Part shown: positions 7,577 to 16,047 of the stretch, in pieces | Layout: each line of letters begins with the position of its first letter | Numbering within the stretch: position 1 is the first letter of the stretch | Source: JAHDDW01 sp964648795 | GTDB taxonomy: Bacteria > Actinomycetota > Acidimicrobiia > Acidimicrobiales > SZUA-35 | Length of the DNA: 64,000 bases | Reading direction: 5' to 3' | NCBI GenBank assembly: GCA_964648795.1 | Contig: CAZYMB010000004.1 | Location: 104,478-168,477 of the forward strand | Notes under the pieces: model-generated | What the model was told of the DNA's origin: nothing | The model's database searches: none | The model's input: the letters and a program-made list of their open reading frames with translations, nothing else | Position numbers and translations under genes: made by a program

Positions 7577-9759
7577 ATGACTGATCAGTTCAACCAAGGA
7601 CCTTTCGACCAACAAGGCAACCCCCAACAACCCCAGTTTGGGCAGCAAAACCAGCCACAGTATGGGAACCCCCAGCAACCCCAATACCAGAATCCACAAC
7701 AAGGTCAGCCGCAGCAGGTTCAGCAAACAGTCAACAACCAGCCTCAATTTCAACCAGTTGGAGCACAAGATTCTGGTAGCAGCTCAAACTTAGGTCGTCT
7801 CGGCCTCATCGGAGCGCTTGCTGTGTTGTTAATTGGTGGAGCGGCAGCACTAACCTTTGGAGTCTTCGGAGGCTCTGACGGTGGAGCAGATAGCCCTGTT
7901 GCTGCAGCAGAAACTATGTTCCAAGCTGCCGCTGACCAAGACCCTCTTGGAGCTTTAAGCGTCATCTTGCCAAGCGACTTCGAAGCCTTCGTTGAACCTA
8001 ACGTTGCAGTTCTAGAAGAATTAGTACGTCTAGGAATACTGGGTGACGCTGTCGTTGAAGACGGAGGGCCATCATTTGGTGACGCATTCCAATTTGAAAT
8101 TACAGAGTCATTCGCCTTTGAGTCTGCGCCACTTTTTGAAGGCTCGGACCAGGTCAATAGCGTTACGGTTACTGCTGGACAACTAGTTGTTACCTTTGAT
8201 GAAGAAGAATTTGACGAACTAATTGGAGACTTCTTAGCAGAGAACGTGATACTAGACGAAGAAGAAAATGCACCTGGCGAACTGCAGACAACTACTATTA
8301 CGTTCGAGCCAACAAGAGTTGTTTCAGTGGATCAAGATGGCATTGANNNNNNNNNNNNNNNNNNNNNNNNNNNNNNNNNNNNNNNNNNNNNNNNNNNNNN
8401 NNNNNNNNNNNNNNNNNNNNNNNNNNNNNNNNNNNNNNNNNNNNNNCTACTATTACGTTCGAGCCAACAAGAGTTGTTTCAGTGGATCAAGATGGCATTG
8501 AAGACATCATGGATGAACCATTCGAGATAATCACAGCCCAACAAGATGGCAGACACTATATTGCGCCTTCTTACTGGATTGCCGAACTTATTCGCCGTGA
8601 CCTGGGCGCAGCAGAACCAAACCTAGGAAATCAACTAGTCCCAACCGGCGCCGACAGTCCCGAAGAAGCCTTGAACCAGCTAGCTAAAGCAGCCAGCGAA
8701 TTCGACTTTGAAAGAGCAATCAGTTTGATGGACCCAGAAGAGTTTGGAGCTCTGTACTTCTATTGGGACCTTCTCGACCAAGACGTCGAAGAAGCAGAAC
8801 GTCAAGCTGCGTCACTTCTGTCTGATGCAGGCGCTACTTGGTCACTAGATCTTCAGTCTCGTTCAGTTGAGCGTGAAGGTCGTACCGTAGTAATTCCTAA
8901 CGGTGTGGCATTCTCTCTTACAACCGCTGACTTTGACGCTTCAATTGACCTTGATCCGACTGGTGGTTCATTTGGTGTAACAGCACAGGGTTCTGCGCTC
9001 AATGGAGATATAGAAGTTGACAATGACGCACAAACAGCATCCGGCCAGGTCAGCGGAAATGTCGAAGGTGAACCCGTAAATGTCCAATTCAATGCAGACC
9101 TTGAAGCTCAATCGGGTGCAGTATCAGGATCAATCGGCCAGGAACAAATCGATATAAACTTTAGTTTCAATGGCGACTGCTTCAACGTAAACGGTTCAGT
9201 TGCGGGACAGCCCATCAACGAACAAGAGTGTGGCTTTGGAACCGCTGAAACAACAGACCAACCAGATCTAAACGCAATCTTTGATGACCTAGAAACACCG
9301 GGTTTCAATGCAGTCGAGCGAGACGGTAGATGGTTTATCTCTGGAGCACCGACGCTTAGCTACTTCTATGTTGATATCCTGCGTGCGATCTCAGAAGACG
9401 AAGTGGAAGAGCTCAGAGGGTTCTTCGAAGATGCTGTTAACGCCCAACTAAACGGAGCGCTAGCCAATGACTCATTCTTTACCGAAGAAGACTTTAGCTC
9501 TGAGCCATTTGAAGAGTTCGACGTCCCACCCACTACGGACTTTGGCGAATTTGAATTCGAGTTTGACGAAGATGACTTTGAGTTCGACATCCCACCTACT
9601 ACAGACTTTGGCGAATTTGAATTCGAGTTTGACGAAGGCGACTTTGAGTTCGACGAAGACGACTTTGAATTTGAATTCAATGCAGATGACTTTGAATTCA
9701 ATGCAGATGACTTCAATTTCGAGGACATTACCGAGGAACTAGAACGCCAAGATGCCTAA
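7577..9759 (+). CDS. Membrane-anchored secreted protein with Q/P-rich N-terminus and acidic phenylalanine repeats (split by assembly gap)
   Basis: The two halves on either side of the Ns are in the same frame once the duplicated 55 bases are merged; removing 155 bases (100 Ns plus one copy) gives one frame of 676 codons (675 residues). The first 70 residues are a cytoplasmic glutamine, proline and asparagine-rich region, followed by one transmembrane helix (about 73-97). The external part has two regions beginning in a similar way (AAETMFQAAADQD and ALNQLAKAASEFD), suggesting a repeated domain. The C-terminus alternates phenylalanine with aspartate or glutamate, including a perfect-length 66-base tandem repeat. 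Family not recognised. Confidence 0.75.
8292..8346 (+). repeat. 55-base copy flanking the assembly gap (left)
   Basis: Identical to 8447-8501. It ends exactly at the first N. Most likely an assembly artefact, not a biological repeat. Confidence 0.9.
8347..8446. other. Assembly gap of 100 Ns
   Basis: The run is exactly 100 Ns, the usual placeholder for an unknown gap. Bases 8292-8346 before it are identical to 8447-8501 after it, so the two contigs probably overlap by 55 bases and nothing is missing. Confidence 0.95.
8447..8501 (+). repeat. 55-base copy flanking the assembly gap (right)
   Basis: Identical to 8292-8346 and begins exactly at the first base after the Ns. Merging the two copies restores one open frame. 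Confidence 0.9.
9520..9651 (+). repeat. Two tandem 66-base coding repeats (PPTTDFGEFEFEFDE unit)
   Basis: Units 9520-9585 and 9586-9651 each encode 22 residues. They differ at a few bases, mostly at third codon positions, with only two clear amino-acid changes (V to I and D to G). A shorter repeat of NADDFEFNADDF follows. The repeat is part of the acidic phenylalanine-rich tail of the secreted protein. Confidence 0.9.
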
Positions 9760-9768
9760 TCGCTGAGA

Positions 9769-11166
9769 TTAAACAGCTACTACTTTCTCGGACGCTGGCT
9801 CTTCGGTCTCTTTACCCGTTTTCTTTGATACGATCGCTAGGATCACGCAACCTGCAATCGTAGCAATTGCTGATGCGACGAGAATTCCTATGATGGACTC
9901 GCTGAGAATAGACTCTCTAATCGATTCGTCGAGATTCTCGAAAGCCAAGCTGGCAATAAATAGGGAGAGTGTAAAGCCGATTCCGGCAACCGCTCCGCCA
10001 CCCAGCACGTGACCAAAGTTCACCCCTTCAGGAAGGCTCGCTATCTTGAACTTAACTGCGATCCAGGTAGCAAGTGTGATTCCGAGTGGCTTGCCGATTA
10101 CTAGGCCAAGTACAATTCCCAACGCTACTCGAGAGGACAGTGCCGACCCAACAGCGTCACCTGAGAGTACAATCCCGGCATTAGCGATAGCAAAAAGAGG
10201 AATAATAATAAAGCTTGCCCATGGTGATATCAGATGAGTCAAACGCGTTGTTACAGGTACAGACTCTTTAGCAGTCCAATTAGCTTCCTTAACCTGAAGC
10301 GCATCAATACGTTCTTTGTGTTCCTCTCCAGCTAGAATTTCGCGCATACGCTCGAGAGGGTTAGTTCCTATTAATGCTGTAGCGGGCGTTAAGAGTCCAA
10401 GTATTACACCCGCGATTGTTGCGTGTACACCAGACTCTAAGAACGCATACCAAACAACCACTCCCAGCACCGCATAAAGTGGGATGAACCAAACTTTTAG
10501 CCTCTTAAGAACGACAATTAGACCGAGTAGGCCAAGAGCCAGTCCAAGCCAACCGAAGCTTATAGATGTTGTATAAAAGACAGCGATTACCAGAATTGCG
10601 CCAATATCGTCCACTATGGCAAGCGTCAACAAGAACAGTTTCAGTTTCTTAGGAATTCTGTGACCTAGCAGAGCTAACACCCCAAGGGCAAATGCAATGT
10701 CAGTTGCCACGGGAATTCCCCAACCACCCTCTCCAGGTTGGCCAACATTGACGAGGTAAAACAATATACCTGGTACCAACATGCCGCCAATTGCAGCAAT
10801 AGCTGGCAGAGCCGCTACTCGAGGTTCTCGAAGATCTCCAGTCACAAGCTCGGATTTAATCTCCATACCTACGACAAAGAAAAAGATAACCATTAGGCCA
10901 TCGCTTACGACATGCTCAAGAGTTTCAGAGAAAATCTCACGACCCGCTACCTCGATATTGAGTTTGAAGTGCCAGAAGGCATCGTATGAATCAAAAGAAA
11001 GATTCGCCCAAATTAGCGCCGCAGCAGTTGCGATTATCAACACGATGCCAGATGATGCTTCTTGAGATATAAAACGGACCATTGGCCTAGCCACGGTCTT
11101 TGCAAGTAATGAATCTCCGCCGCTCCACGCGTGCGGTTGTAACTTAATTGGATTTCCAGCCGACAT
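9769..11166 (-). CDS. nhaA: Na+/H+ antiporter NhaA
   Basis: This 465-residue protein has the NhaA family signature throughout: VGMEIKSEL near the start, TDIAFALG, the paired aspartates in IVDDIGAI that bind Na+ or H+, and FTLSLFIASLAF near the end. It exchanges external protons for internal sodium, which suits a saline habitat. It is somewhat longer than the E. coli enzyme (388), with extra N-terminal residues and a charged C-terminal tail. It lies downstream of the cryptochrome/anti-sigma operon on the same strand but is separated from it by 125 bases, so it probably has its own promoter. Confidence 0.95.
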   Translation of the reverse strand: MSAGNPIKLQPHAWSGGDSLLAKTVARPMVRFISQEASSGIVLIIATAAALIWANLSFDSYDAFWHFKLNIEVAGREIFSETLEHVVSDGLMVIFFFVVGMEIKSELVTGDLREPRVAALPAIAAIGGMLVPGILFYLVNVGQPGEGGWGIPVATDIAFALGVLALLGHRIPKKLKLFLLTLAIVDDIGAILVIAVFYTTSISFGWLGLALGLLGLIVVLKRLKVWFIPLYAVLGVVVWYAFLESGVHATIAGVILGLLTPATALIGTNPLERMREILAGEEHKERIDALQVKEANWTAKESVPVTTRLTHLISPWASFIIIPLFAIANAGIVLSGDAVGSALSSRVALGIVLGLVIGKPLGITLATWIAVKFKIASLPEGVNFGHVLGGGAVAGIGFTLSLFIASLAFENLDESIRESILSESIIGILVASAIATIAGCVILAIVSKKTGKETEEPASEKVVAV

Positions 11167-11291
11167 GAACGTTTACCTCGAAGTTGTAGCCCCAGCAGCC
11201 GTTAAGACTACCTTAATGTATCGGAAGAATGAACTCGAATCTTTCGTCTTTGTTTCGGCTCGTAATCTGGCCGCAACAGTGCAAATACTGG

Positions 11292-11720
11292 CTAACCGGC
11301 TTGCCTTAATTCCAGGTGAATAACTGTTCCAGTAACATCGGAAGAGTAAGAAAGGTCATCTGAAAGGTGCTTCATTAGAGGTAAACCAATAGCTCCCTCT
11401 CTGTCTATCTGAGCCGCCGTTGCCACATCAGCAATCTCGGTGGACTCAGGAAGTCCCGGGCCTGCATCGGCCACCCGTAGCTTGACCTTACCTGGCTCAA
11501 TATCGCAGCGAATTTCGACCATTTCATCAGGGTCAGTAACAAGGTTGGCCTCAATAGCGTTTGTTACCGCTTCTGAGACTACCCACATCAAGTCTTCTAG
11601 TCGATCAGACACAAGACTCGACCTTGCCGCTACTGCTCCAACAATTACTGATCGGGCGCACGCGACATAGTCATAGGTTGATGGGATGGTTAGTCGTACT
11701 GTGTGCGCCTCGGGCATCAT
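11292..11720 (-). CDS. RsbW/SpoIIAB-like ATPase (anti-sigma factor or kinase)
   Basis: This 142-residue protein is a single GHKL ATPase domain of the anti-sigma regulatory kinase type. The N box is EAVTNAIEA (50-58), the G1 box DAGPGLP (85-91) and the G2 box EGAIGLPLM (108-116). Relatives bind and inhibit a sigma factor and phosphorylate an anti-anti-sigma protein. It starts three bases after the stop of the photolyase-like gene, so the two are one operon, and an RpoD-family sigma factor is divergent at 13214. No anti-anti-sigma (STAS) gene is in the window. The family is firm; the target sigma factor is inferred. Confidence 0.88.
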   Translation of the reverse strand: MMPEAHTVRLTIPSTYDYVACARSVIVGAVAARSSLVSDRLEDLMWVVSEAVTNAIEANLVTDPDEMVEIRCDIEPGKVKLRVADAGPGLPESTEIADVATAAQIDREGAIGLPLMKHLSDDLSYSSDVTGTVIHLELRQAG

Positions 11721-11723
11721 ATT

Positions 11724-12998
11724 CTAAGGTAGCTGAACATCTGATAAAGGACTAGTCAAAGAGGTCAGATGACTTAGGTTTGCAACATTAGAAGCCTTCG
11801 ACCACGCAGAAAACGAATTCACTGAGACGTCGGCTGGTTCAACCAACCAAGCCCATGGGTAAATTTCTGCAAAATCACTGATACTTTCACGCATTAAAGA
11901 CTCAACGTCAGGAATGAATGTCGTTGCCATTGGCCGATCTTTAACCAGTTCTGCGTAAGAACCTCTGTAGATTTCGACGCTACGACGCTGCGCTAGATCA
12001 GCCAGTGTCTCGATCCAAAAACATAGCCTCTTAGAACTTAGGGCTTGTGAGCCAAGCGTTTCTTCGTCAAATACGAACACACATGGAGCATCTGGGTGAG
12101 CTACGAATGCCGGATCCTTGTCTCCCATAGAACTCGGGTTTAGCATTACGCCAGCAATGTCTCGCTCCTTCGTTACCGCTTCTTTGGGACCAAAGTTTGC
12201 CTCGTCGAACTCAGCTACAGCCGAGTTCGGAGCGGGGATATATATTGGGTCCGGCTGCTCGTAGTCGATTGGACACTCGGTAACTAGCTCACAGCTGGCA
12301 CACAAACCTTGTGCTCGCTCCTCTACGTGCCAGCGAGTCAGCTTATAGTGCTTCTCAGAACCCACACCCGTAGCCCACTGCCAGCCAAGTCTGTTTGGGC
12401 CATGGGAACCGTCGAGTAAGTGCGAATAGAAATACTCTTGACCGCTCTGCCAGCTGTTGCCTGTGGCCACCCAGTGAGATGCAAACCAAAGCCGGACCTC
12501 ATTGACCAAGTGCCCAACATCTTCTAGTTCTTCCATCACCAGATCCATGCATCCCATGCGTCTATCGATGGGCTTCACCGAATCTGGCGACTCAATTTCA
12601 CGTTTAGTTCCGGTTTTGGTGGCACTACCAAGCCTCGCTAGCCAATGACGTGCATATTCTTGCCAAACTAGCTCGTTGCGATAGCTCGCTACGTCGACCG
12701 AACTAGCCTCACTGCTTGATTCATCGACTTCACTCCATAGCTCGTGAAGAGTTATCAAGCCAGCATTGACATAAGGAGAAACAACTGTCGCTCCGCGCTC
12801 GCCCACTGGATAAGCCGTAAATCTACTTTTCCCATACCCAGTTATATCGAGATCAGAAATAACGCTGTTGGCTTCGGTCTGTCCGCCTCTAATGGTCTCA
12901 GAAGCTGCCACAGGTCCTGAATAGAGCCCATCTAAATGGTCTGAAACATACTGTTGCGCTTTGAAAGAACCAGGTTCTGGTATCGGAAGCCGCTGCAA
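11724..12998 (-). CDS. Circularly permuted photolyase/cryptochrome-like flavoprotein with likely [4Fe-4S] cluster
   Basis: Residues about 10-245 resemble the C-terminal FAD-binding half of photolyases: VVSPYVNAGLITLHELW (72-88), RNELVWQEYARHW (107-119) and the segments MGCMDLVMEEL, RLWFASHW and NRLGWQWATG. Residues about 280-400 resemble the N-terminal alpha/beta half: DKDPAF, CVFVFDEETL, SSKRLCFWIETLADL, IYRGSYAEL and the linker-like NSFSAW. The usual order is the reverse. Cys150, Cys233, Cys236 and Cys242 sit where the iron-sulfur bacterial photolyases have their four ligands (MxC in one helix, then CxxC...CP). TTG start with AAGGA upstream. It may repair DNA or sense light; nothing shows which. 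Confidence 0.8.
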   Translation of the reverse strand: MQRLPIPEPGSFKAQQYVSDHLDGLYSGPVAASETIRGGQTEANSVISDLDITGYGKSRFTAYPVGERGATVVSPYVNAGLITLHELWSEVDESSSEASSVDVASYRNELVWQEYARHWLARLGSATKTGTKREIESPDSVKPIDRRMGCMDLVMEELEDVGHLVNEVRLWFASHWVATGNSWQSGQEYFYSHLLDGSHGPNRLGWQWATGVGSEKHYKLTRWHVEERAQGLCASCELVTECPIDYEQPDPIYIPAPNSAVAEFDEANFGPKEAVTKERDIAGVMLNPSSMGDKDPAFVAHPDAPCVFVFDEETLGSQALSSKRLCFWIETLADLAQRRSVEIYRGSYAELVKDRPMATTFIPDVESLMRESISDFAEIYPWAWLVEPADVSVNSFSAWSKASNVANLSHLTSLTSPLSDVQLP

Positions 12999-13084
12999 GT
13001 AAATCCTTACGCAATAATAGTGAGCGCAGGTAGTAGCGCTTCGCTAGGTAAATCTCTAGAGATAATAATGTGGAAGTGATCGCT

Positions 13085-13198
13085 ATGTCTGGAAGAGCCA
13101 GAGAAATTTATGGGTTATATAGACAAATCGGTCTTGCATCTCGATATGGTGCAGATACGCAACCAAGCGACTTTCCAACTAGGCGAGTCGCCAGATAG
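13085..13198 (+). CDS. Small basic 37-residue ORF upstream of the sigma gene
   Basis: An ATG frame of 37 codons ends 15 bases before the sigma-factor start. The product is arginine- and tyrosine-rich (MSGRAREIYGLYRQIG...FPTRRVAR). The ribosome site is weak (GGAAGTG). It could be a real small protein, a leader peptide, or chance; there is no second copy in the window to compare. Confidence 0.35.
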   Translation: MSGRAREIYGLYRQIGLASRYGADTQPSDFPTRRVAR

Positions 13199-13213
13199 TA
13201 GTGGGGATCCGAC

Positions 13214-14149
13214 TTGGCAGCTGATCGTGTCGAAAGAGATGAAGAAGACCTAGTACGCCTTTATCTGACCGATATTGGCCAGTACCCCCTGCTCACAAAG
13301 AACGACGAAGTTGAGTTAGCTCAGCAAATCGAAAAGGGTAAAGAGGCATCTCTAAAACTTGAGACCGAGACAGACCTAAATACTTCCAAAACTCGTGAGC
13401 TAAAGCGTGACCTTCGTAAGGGCCGCAAAGCAGAGCGTTCCTTTGTTCAGTCCAATCTTAGACTTGTTGTATCTATCGCTAAGAAGTATCAGGCTTCAGG
13501 GTTACCGCTGCTAGACCTAATTCAAGAAGGTAACTTAGGACTTATGCATGCGGTCGAGAAGTTCGACTGGAGAAAAGGCTTTAAGTTCTCCACTTATGCA
13601 ACATGGTGGATCAGACAAGCTATCACTAGAGGTATAGCCAACACAGGACGAACAATTCGACTTCCAGTTCACGCCGGTGACACGCTTACGAGGCTTCAAA
13701 AAGCTCGAGCTCGCTTAGAGATTAAGCATGGCCGCCCCGCAACTCTTAAAGAACTATCTCAAGAAGTTGAGATGCCAGAAGAGAAAGTTTCTGAAGCACT
13801 TCGGTTCGCTTCAGAGCCAGTTTCTCTATCTGAGCCTCTACGAGAAGACGGCGACGCAGAACTTGGCGACGTCGTCGAAGATAAAGGCGCAGACTCACCA
13901 TTCGAAACTGCAGCAAACAGTCTTCTGCCAGACGAAATCTCGAAGCTCCTAAGTCCACTGGACGAACGTGAGCGAGAGATCTTAAAGCTTAGATTCGGCC
14001 TCGACCGAGGCGAACCAAGAACTCTTGAAGAGGTAGGCGAACACTTTGCTCTCACTCGAGAGCGAATTCGTCAGATCGAAGCTCGAGCAATGAGTAAATT
14101 GCGTCATCCTTCTTCTGATACTGGCGCACGCGATCTCCTAGTTGTCTAA
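13214..14149 (+). CDS. RpoD-family RNA polymerase sigma factor (group 2 / SigB-like)
   Basis: The 311-residue protein shows region 1.2 (DLVRLYLTDIGQYPLL), region 2 with NLRLVVSIAKKY, DLIQEGNLGLMHAVEKFD and the -10-binding FSTYATWWIRQAI, region 3, and region 4 with LRFGLDRGEPRTLEEVG and the -35-binding ERIRQIEARAMSKL. It lacks the long acidic N-terminus of most principal sigma factors and has SigB size, so I call it group 2, although it could be a short principal factor. TTG start with GGGG seven bases upstream. It is divergent from the photolyase-like/anti-sigma operon; that neighbourhood suggests a regulated stress or light sigma. Confidence 0.9.
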   Translation: MAADRVERDEEDLVRLYLTDIGQYPLLTKNDEVELAQQIEKGKEASLKLETETDLNTSKTRELKRDLRKGRKAERSFVQSNLRLVVSIAKKYQASGLPLLDLIQEGNLGLMHAVEKFDWRKGFKFSTYATWWIRQAITRGIANTGRTIRLPVHAGDTLTRLQKARARLEIKHGRPATLKELSQEVEMPEEKVSEALRFASEPVSLSEPLREDGDAELGDVVEDKGADSPFETAANSLLPDEISKLLSPLDEREREILKLRFGLDRGEPRTLEEVGEHFALTRERIRQIEARAMSKLRHPSSDTGARDLLVV

Positions 14150-14155
14150 TTTCAA

Positions 14156-14623
14156 CTAAGTAGAGAACGCTAGCGAGCCCTCAATGGGCGAAAGATCAGC
14201 GTTTGACGCTAGGCATACGATTGCTCGATCTCCTGATTCCCAAGCCTCGGCGTCTGGAGTGATACCTGTAACAAGGAACTCTGCTGTCGAGTACTCAAGC
14301 CCCGTATAAGAGTTAAACTCTGCCACACAAAGCTCTGTCGCAATGTCATTCAATTCACTGACTTCTGGGAAATCACTAACCGAAGCGCCGAGTTCGGTAG
14401 CCAAATCATCGGGAGTAGAGCCAACTACTTCTTGGACGTGGTTTGTAGAACACTGCACTGGTTCTACAAACTGCGAACCAGACTCATAAAGCTCAGCTAA
14501 GCAGTCACCAACTGTAAGTTCGGCCACGGCGAGTTCGCCACGTCTACTAAACACAATGAACAGGTTGGCCAATACAACAGCGAGCACTATAGCTATGGCG
14601 CCCAAAACTAATTTTGATTTCAC
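14156..14623 (-). CDS. Septum-formation-family membrane-anchored protein
   Basis: One N-terminal transmembrane helix (about 5-25) is followed by an external domain with the pattern of actinobacterial Septum_form proteins: VGDCL, VQCSTNHVQEV, a later cysteine with F-x-x-Y-x-G, and a GDRAIVCL end. The four cysteines (in GDCL, QCS, LCVA and VCLA) could form two disulfides. Function of the family is poorly known; it is linked to division and envelope genes. It is convergent with the sigma gene, six bases away, and lies just downstream of the VanY-like gene. Confidence 0.78.
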   Translation of the reverse strand: MKSKLVLGAIAIVLAVVLANLFIVFSRRGELAVAELTVGDCLAELYESGSQFVEPVQCSTNHVQEVVGSTPDDLATELGASVSDFPEVSELNDIATELCVAEFNSYTGLEYSTAEFLVTGITPDAEAWESGDRAIVCLASNADLSPIEGSLAFST

Positions 14624-14648
14624 TGCTCTATAGCCTAACCAGGTTGCG

Positions 14649-15875
14649 TTACCTACCGGTGGTACTCCAGTGCCACGGCTCAGAAGGTAAGTTCTTTAGT
14701 CCATATCGGTGAGCGTTCGCATCCAACCACTTGAAGCCAGAGTTATAACGAGACCCAATCGAACCACCATTGAGCGTGAAGTCAATTGCCAAGCCTCGCT
14801 CGTGCTGCGAAGACCCTGGACGAGCAGTCGGTGGAGAGCACTGTGAAGAAGACATCTCATAAACTTCGAAGTGTGAAGTTCCGCAATGCTTTTGTCTTAA
14901 CTCAATTTGTCGTTGTGGATCTCGGTAACCCCAGCCGGCCAAGTTAATGCCATCGGCTCTGGCGTCGGTTAGTAGGCGATCGAGGTCATCCGCGATGCTG
15001 ACGTGTACCGAGATACCTTGCACATTCACAATTTCCCCAACACCTGGGATATCTACAGTTGATCGAGAAGATGATGTTGTAGCCGAGCGAGCTGCCGCAC
15101 GTTCTGCTAGTTCTTGTGTGTTTTCCTCGATCTGGGCTGCCAAATCAGAGTCTCTGTCAGCAAGTACCGCAGCCTCAGCTAAGCGAGCTTCCAACACAGC
15201 TTCGGCCTGGTCAACAACCTCTTGTTGAGAGGCCTGGGCAAGTTCTAGTTCTTGTCGATCAGTCTCGAGCAGTGCTTTACTTTGCTCTACACGAACCTCA
15301 AGAATTGTTGCCCGGATTTGTTCTTGCTCGAGTTGTGTGACCAAGTCGTTAAGACGAGAAATGTCCTCTGCCTGAGTACTAGTAACAGTAGAAAGAATCT
15401 CCTGTGCTCTAGCTTGTGCGGCTGGATCACTGCCTTCTGACTCTGCTCCATCGCCAATTTGATAACCAGATATAGCTTGATCACGAATTCTGTCTTCGAG
15501 CACTTTGATCTCAGCTCTACGAATTTCAGACTGTTCTTCTAGCTCTGTTATTTCTCTTTGCGCGGTCGTTAACTTAGCCTCCTCGGCTGAAACCTGCGCA
15601 GAGATCTGATTGACCTCGAGGTCAATGCTTTCCAAGGTTTCGGTAAGTTGCGCCACGCTCAGCTGGTTGGTTGCAATCTGATTCTGCACTTCAAGATTAC
15701 GAGCTTCTATTTCAATACGTTGCTGGGCTAAAATCTCATTCTGTTCGTCCAGCTCGTCATCGGTTTGGGCAGCTGCAGCGGTAATCGAAAATAGCAGGGC
15801 ACCAAGAAGCAGAATAACAATGCTGACCAGGGTATTTTTAATCGAAGAAACCTTATTTGTTTTTCTATTACCCAT
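14649..15875 (-). CDS. Secreted D-alanyl-D-alanine carboxypeptidase (VanY/M15) with coiled-coil N-terminus
   Basis: A signal peptide (about 1-36) is followed by a long coiled coil of about 220 residues rich in E, Q, A and L, and then a peptidase M15B domain at the C-terminus. Zinc and catalytic motifs are visible: SSQHERGLAIDF gives the first histidine and aspartate, and EPWHWS the last histidine. It would trim D-Ala from peptidoglycan peptides outside the cell. The coiled coil resembles that of EnvC- or RipC-type wall regulators, so a division role is possible. The gene is followed by the septum-formation-like gene. Confidence 0.88.
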   Translation of the reverse strand: MGNRKTNKVSSIKNTLVSIVILLLGALLFSITAAAAQTDDELDEQNEILAQQRIEIEARNLEVQNQIATNQLSVAQLTETLESIDLEVNQISAQVSAEEAKLTTAQREITELEEQSEIRRAEIKVLEDRIRDQAISGYQIGDGAESEGSDPAAQARAQEILSTVTSTQAEDISRLNDLVTQLEQEQIRATILEVRVEQSKALLETDRQELELAQASQQEVVDQAEAVLEARLAEAAVLADRDSDLAAQIEENTQELAERAAARSATTSSSRSTVDIPGVGEIVNVQGISVHVSIADDLDRLLTDARADGINLAGWGYRDPQRQIELRQKHCGTSHFEVYEMSSSQCSPPTARPGSSQHERGLAIDFTLNGGSIGSRYNSGFKWLDANAHRYGLKNLPSEPWHWSTTGR

Positions 15876-16047
15876 AACAGCTCAACCAATGAGATTCACT
15901 CATATTTGCCAGCTCGACGCGCCCTATCGTGAGTGGCTTATATAGATAGGTTAACTTAATACTGCCAGTGTGTCACATATTTTCATCCCCAGCACAAAAA
16001 AGGGCTTTAAATTCGGGACTTTTGGTAGTAAGGGTATGCTGTTTTAG

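Noticed and set aside
8268..8501. A separate short reading frame over the Ns
   Set aside because: It exists only because the same 55 bases occur on both sides of the gap; it is in another frame than the real gene.
9366..9728. Serine/asparagine-rich reading frame on the minus strand over the acidic repeats
   Set aside because: It is a shadow of the phenylalanine/aspartate repeats on the plus strand, with the same period.
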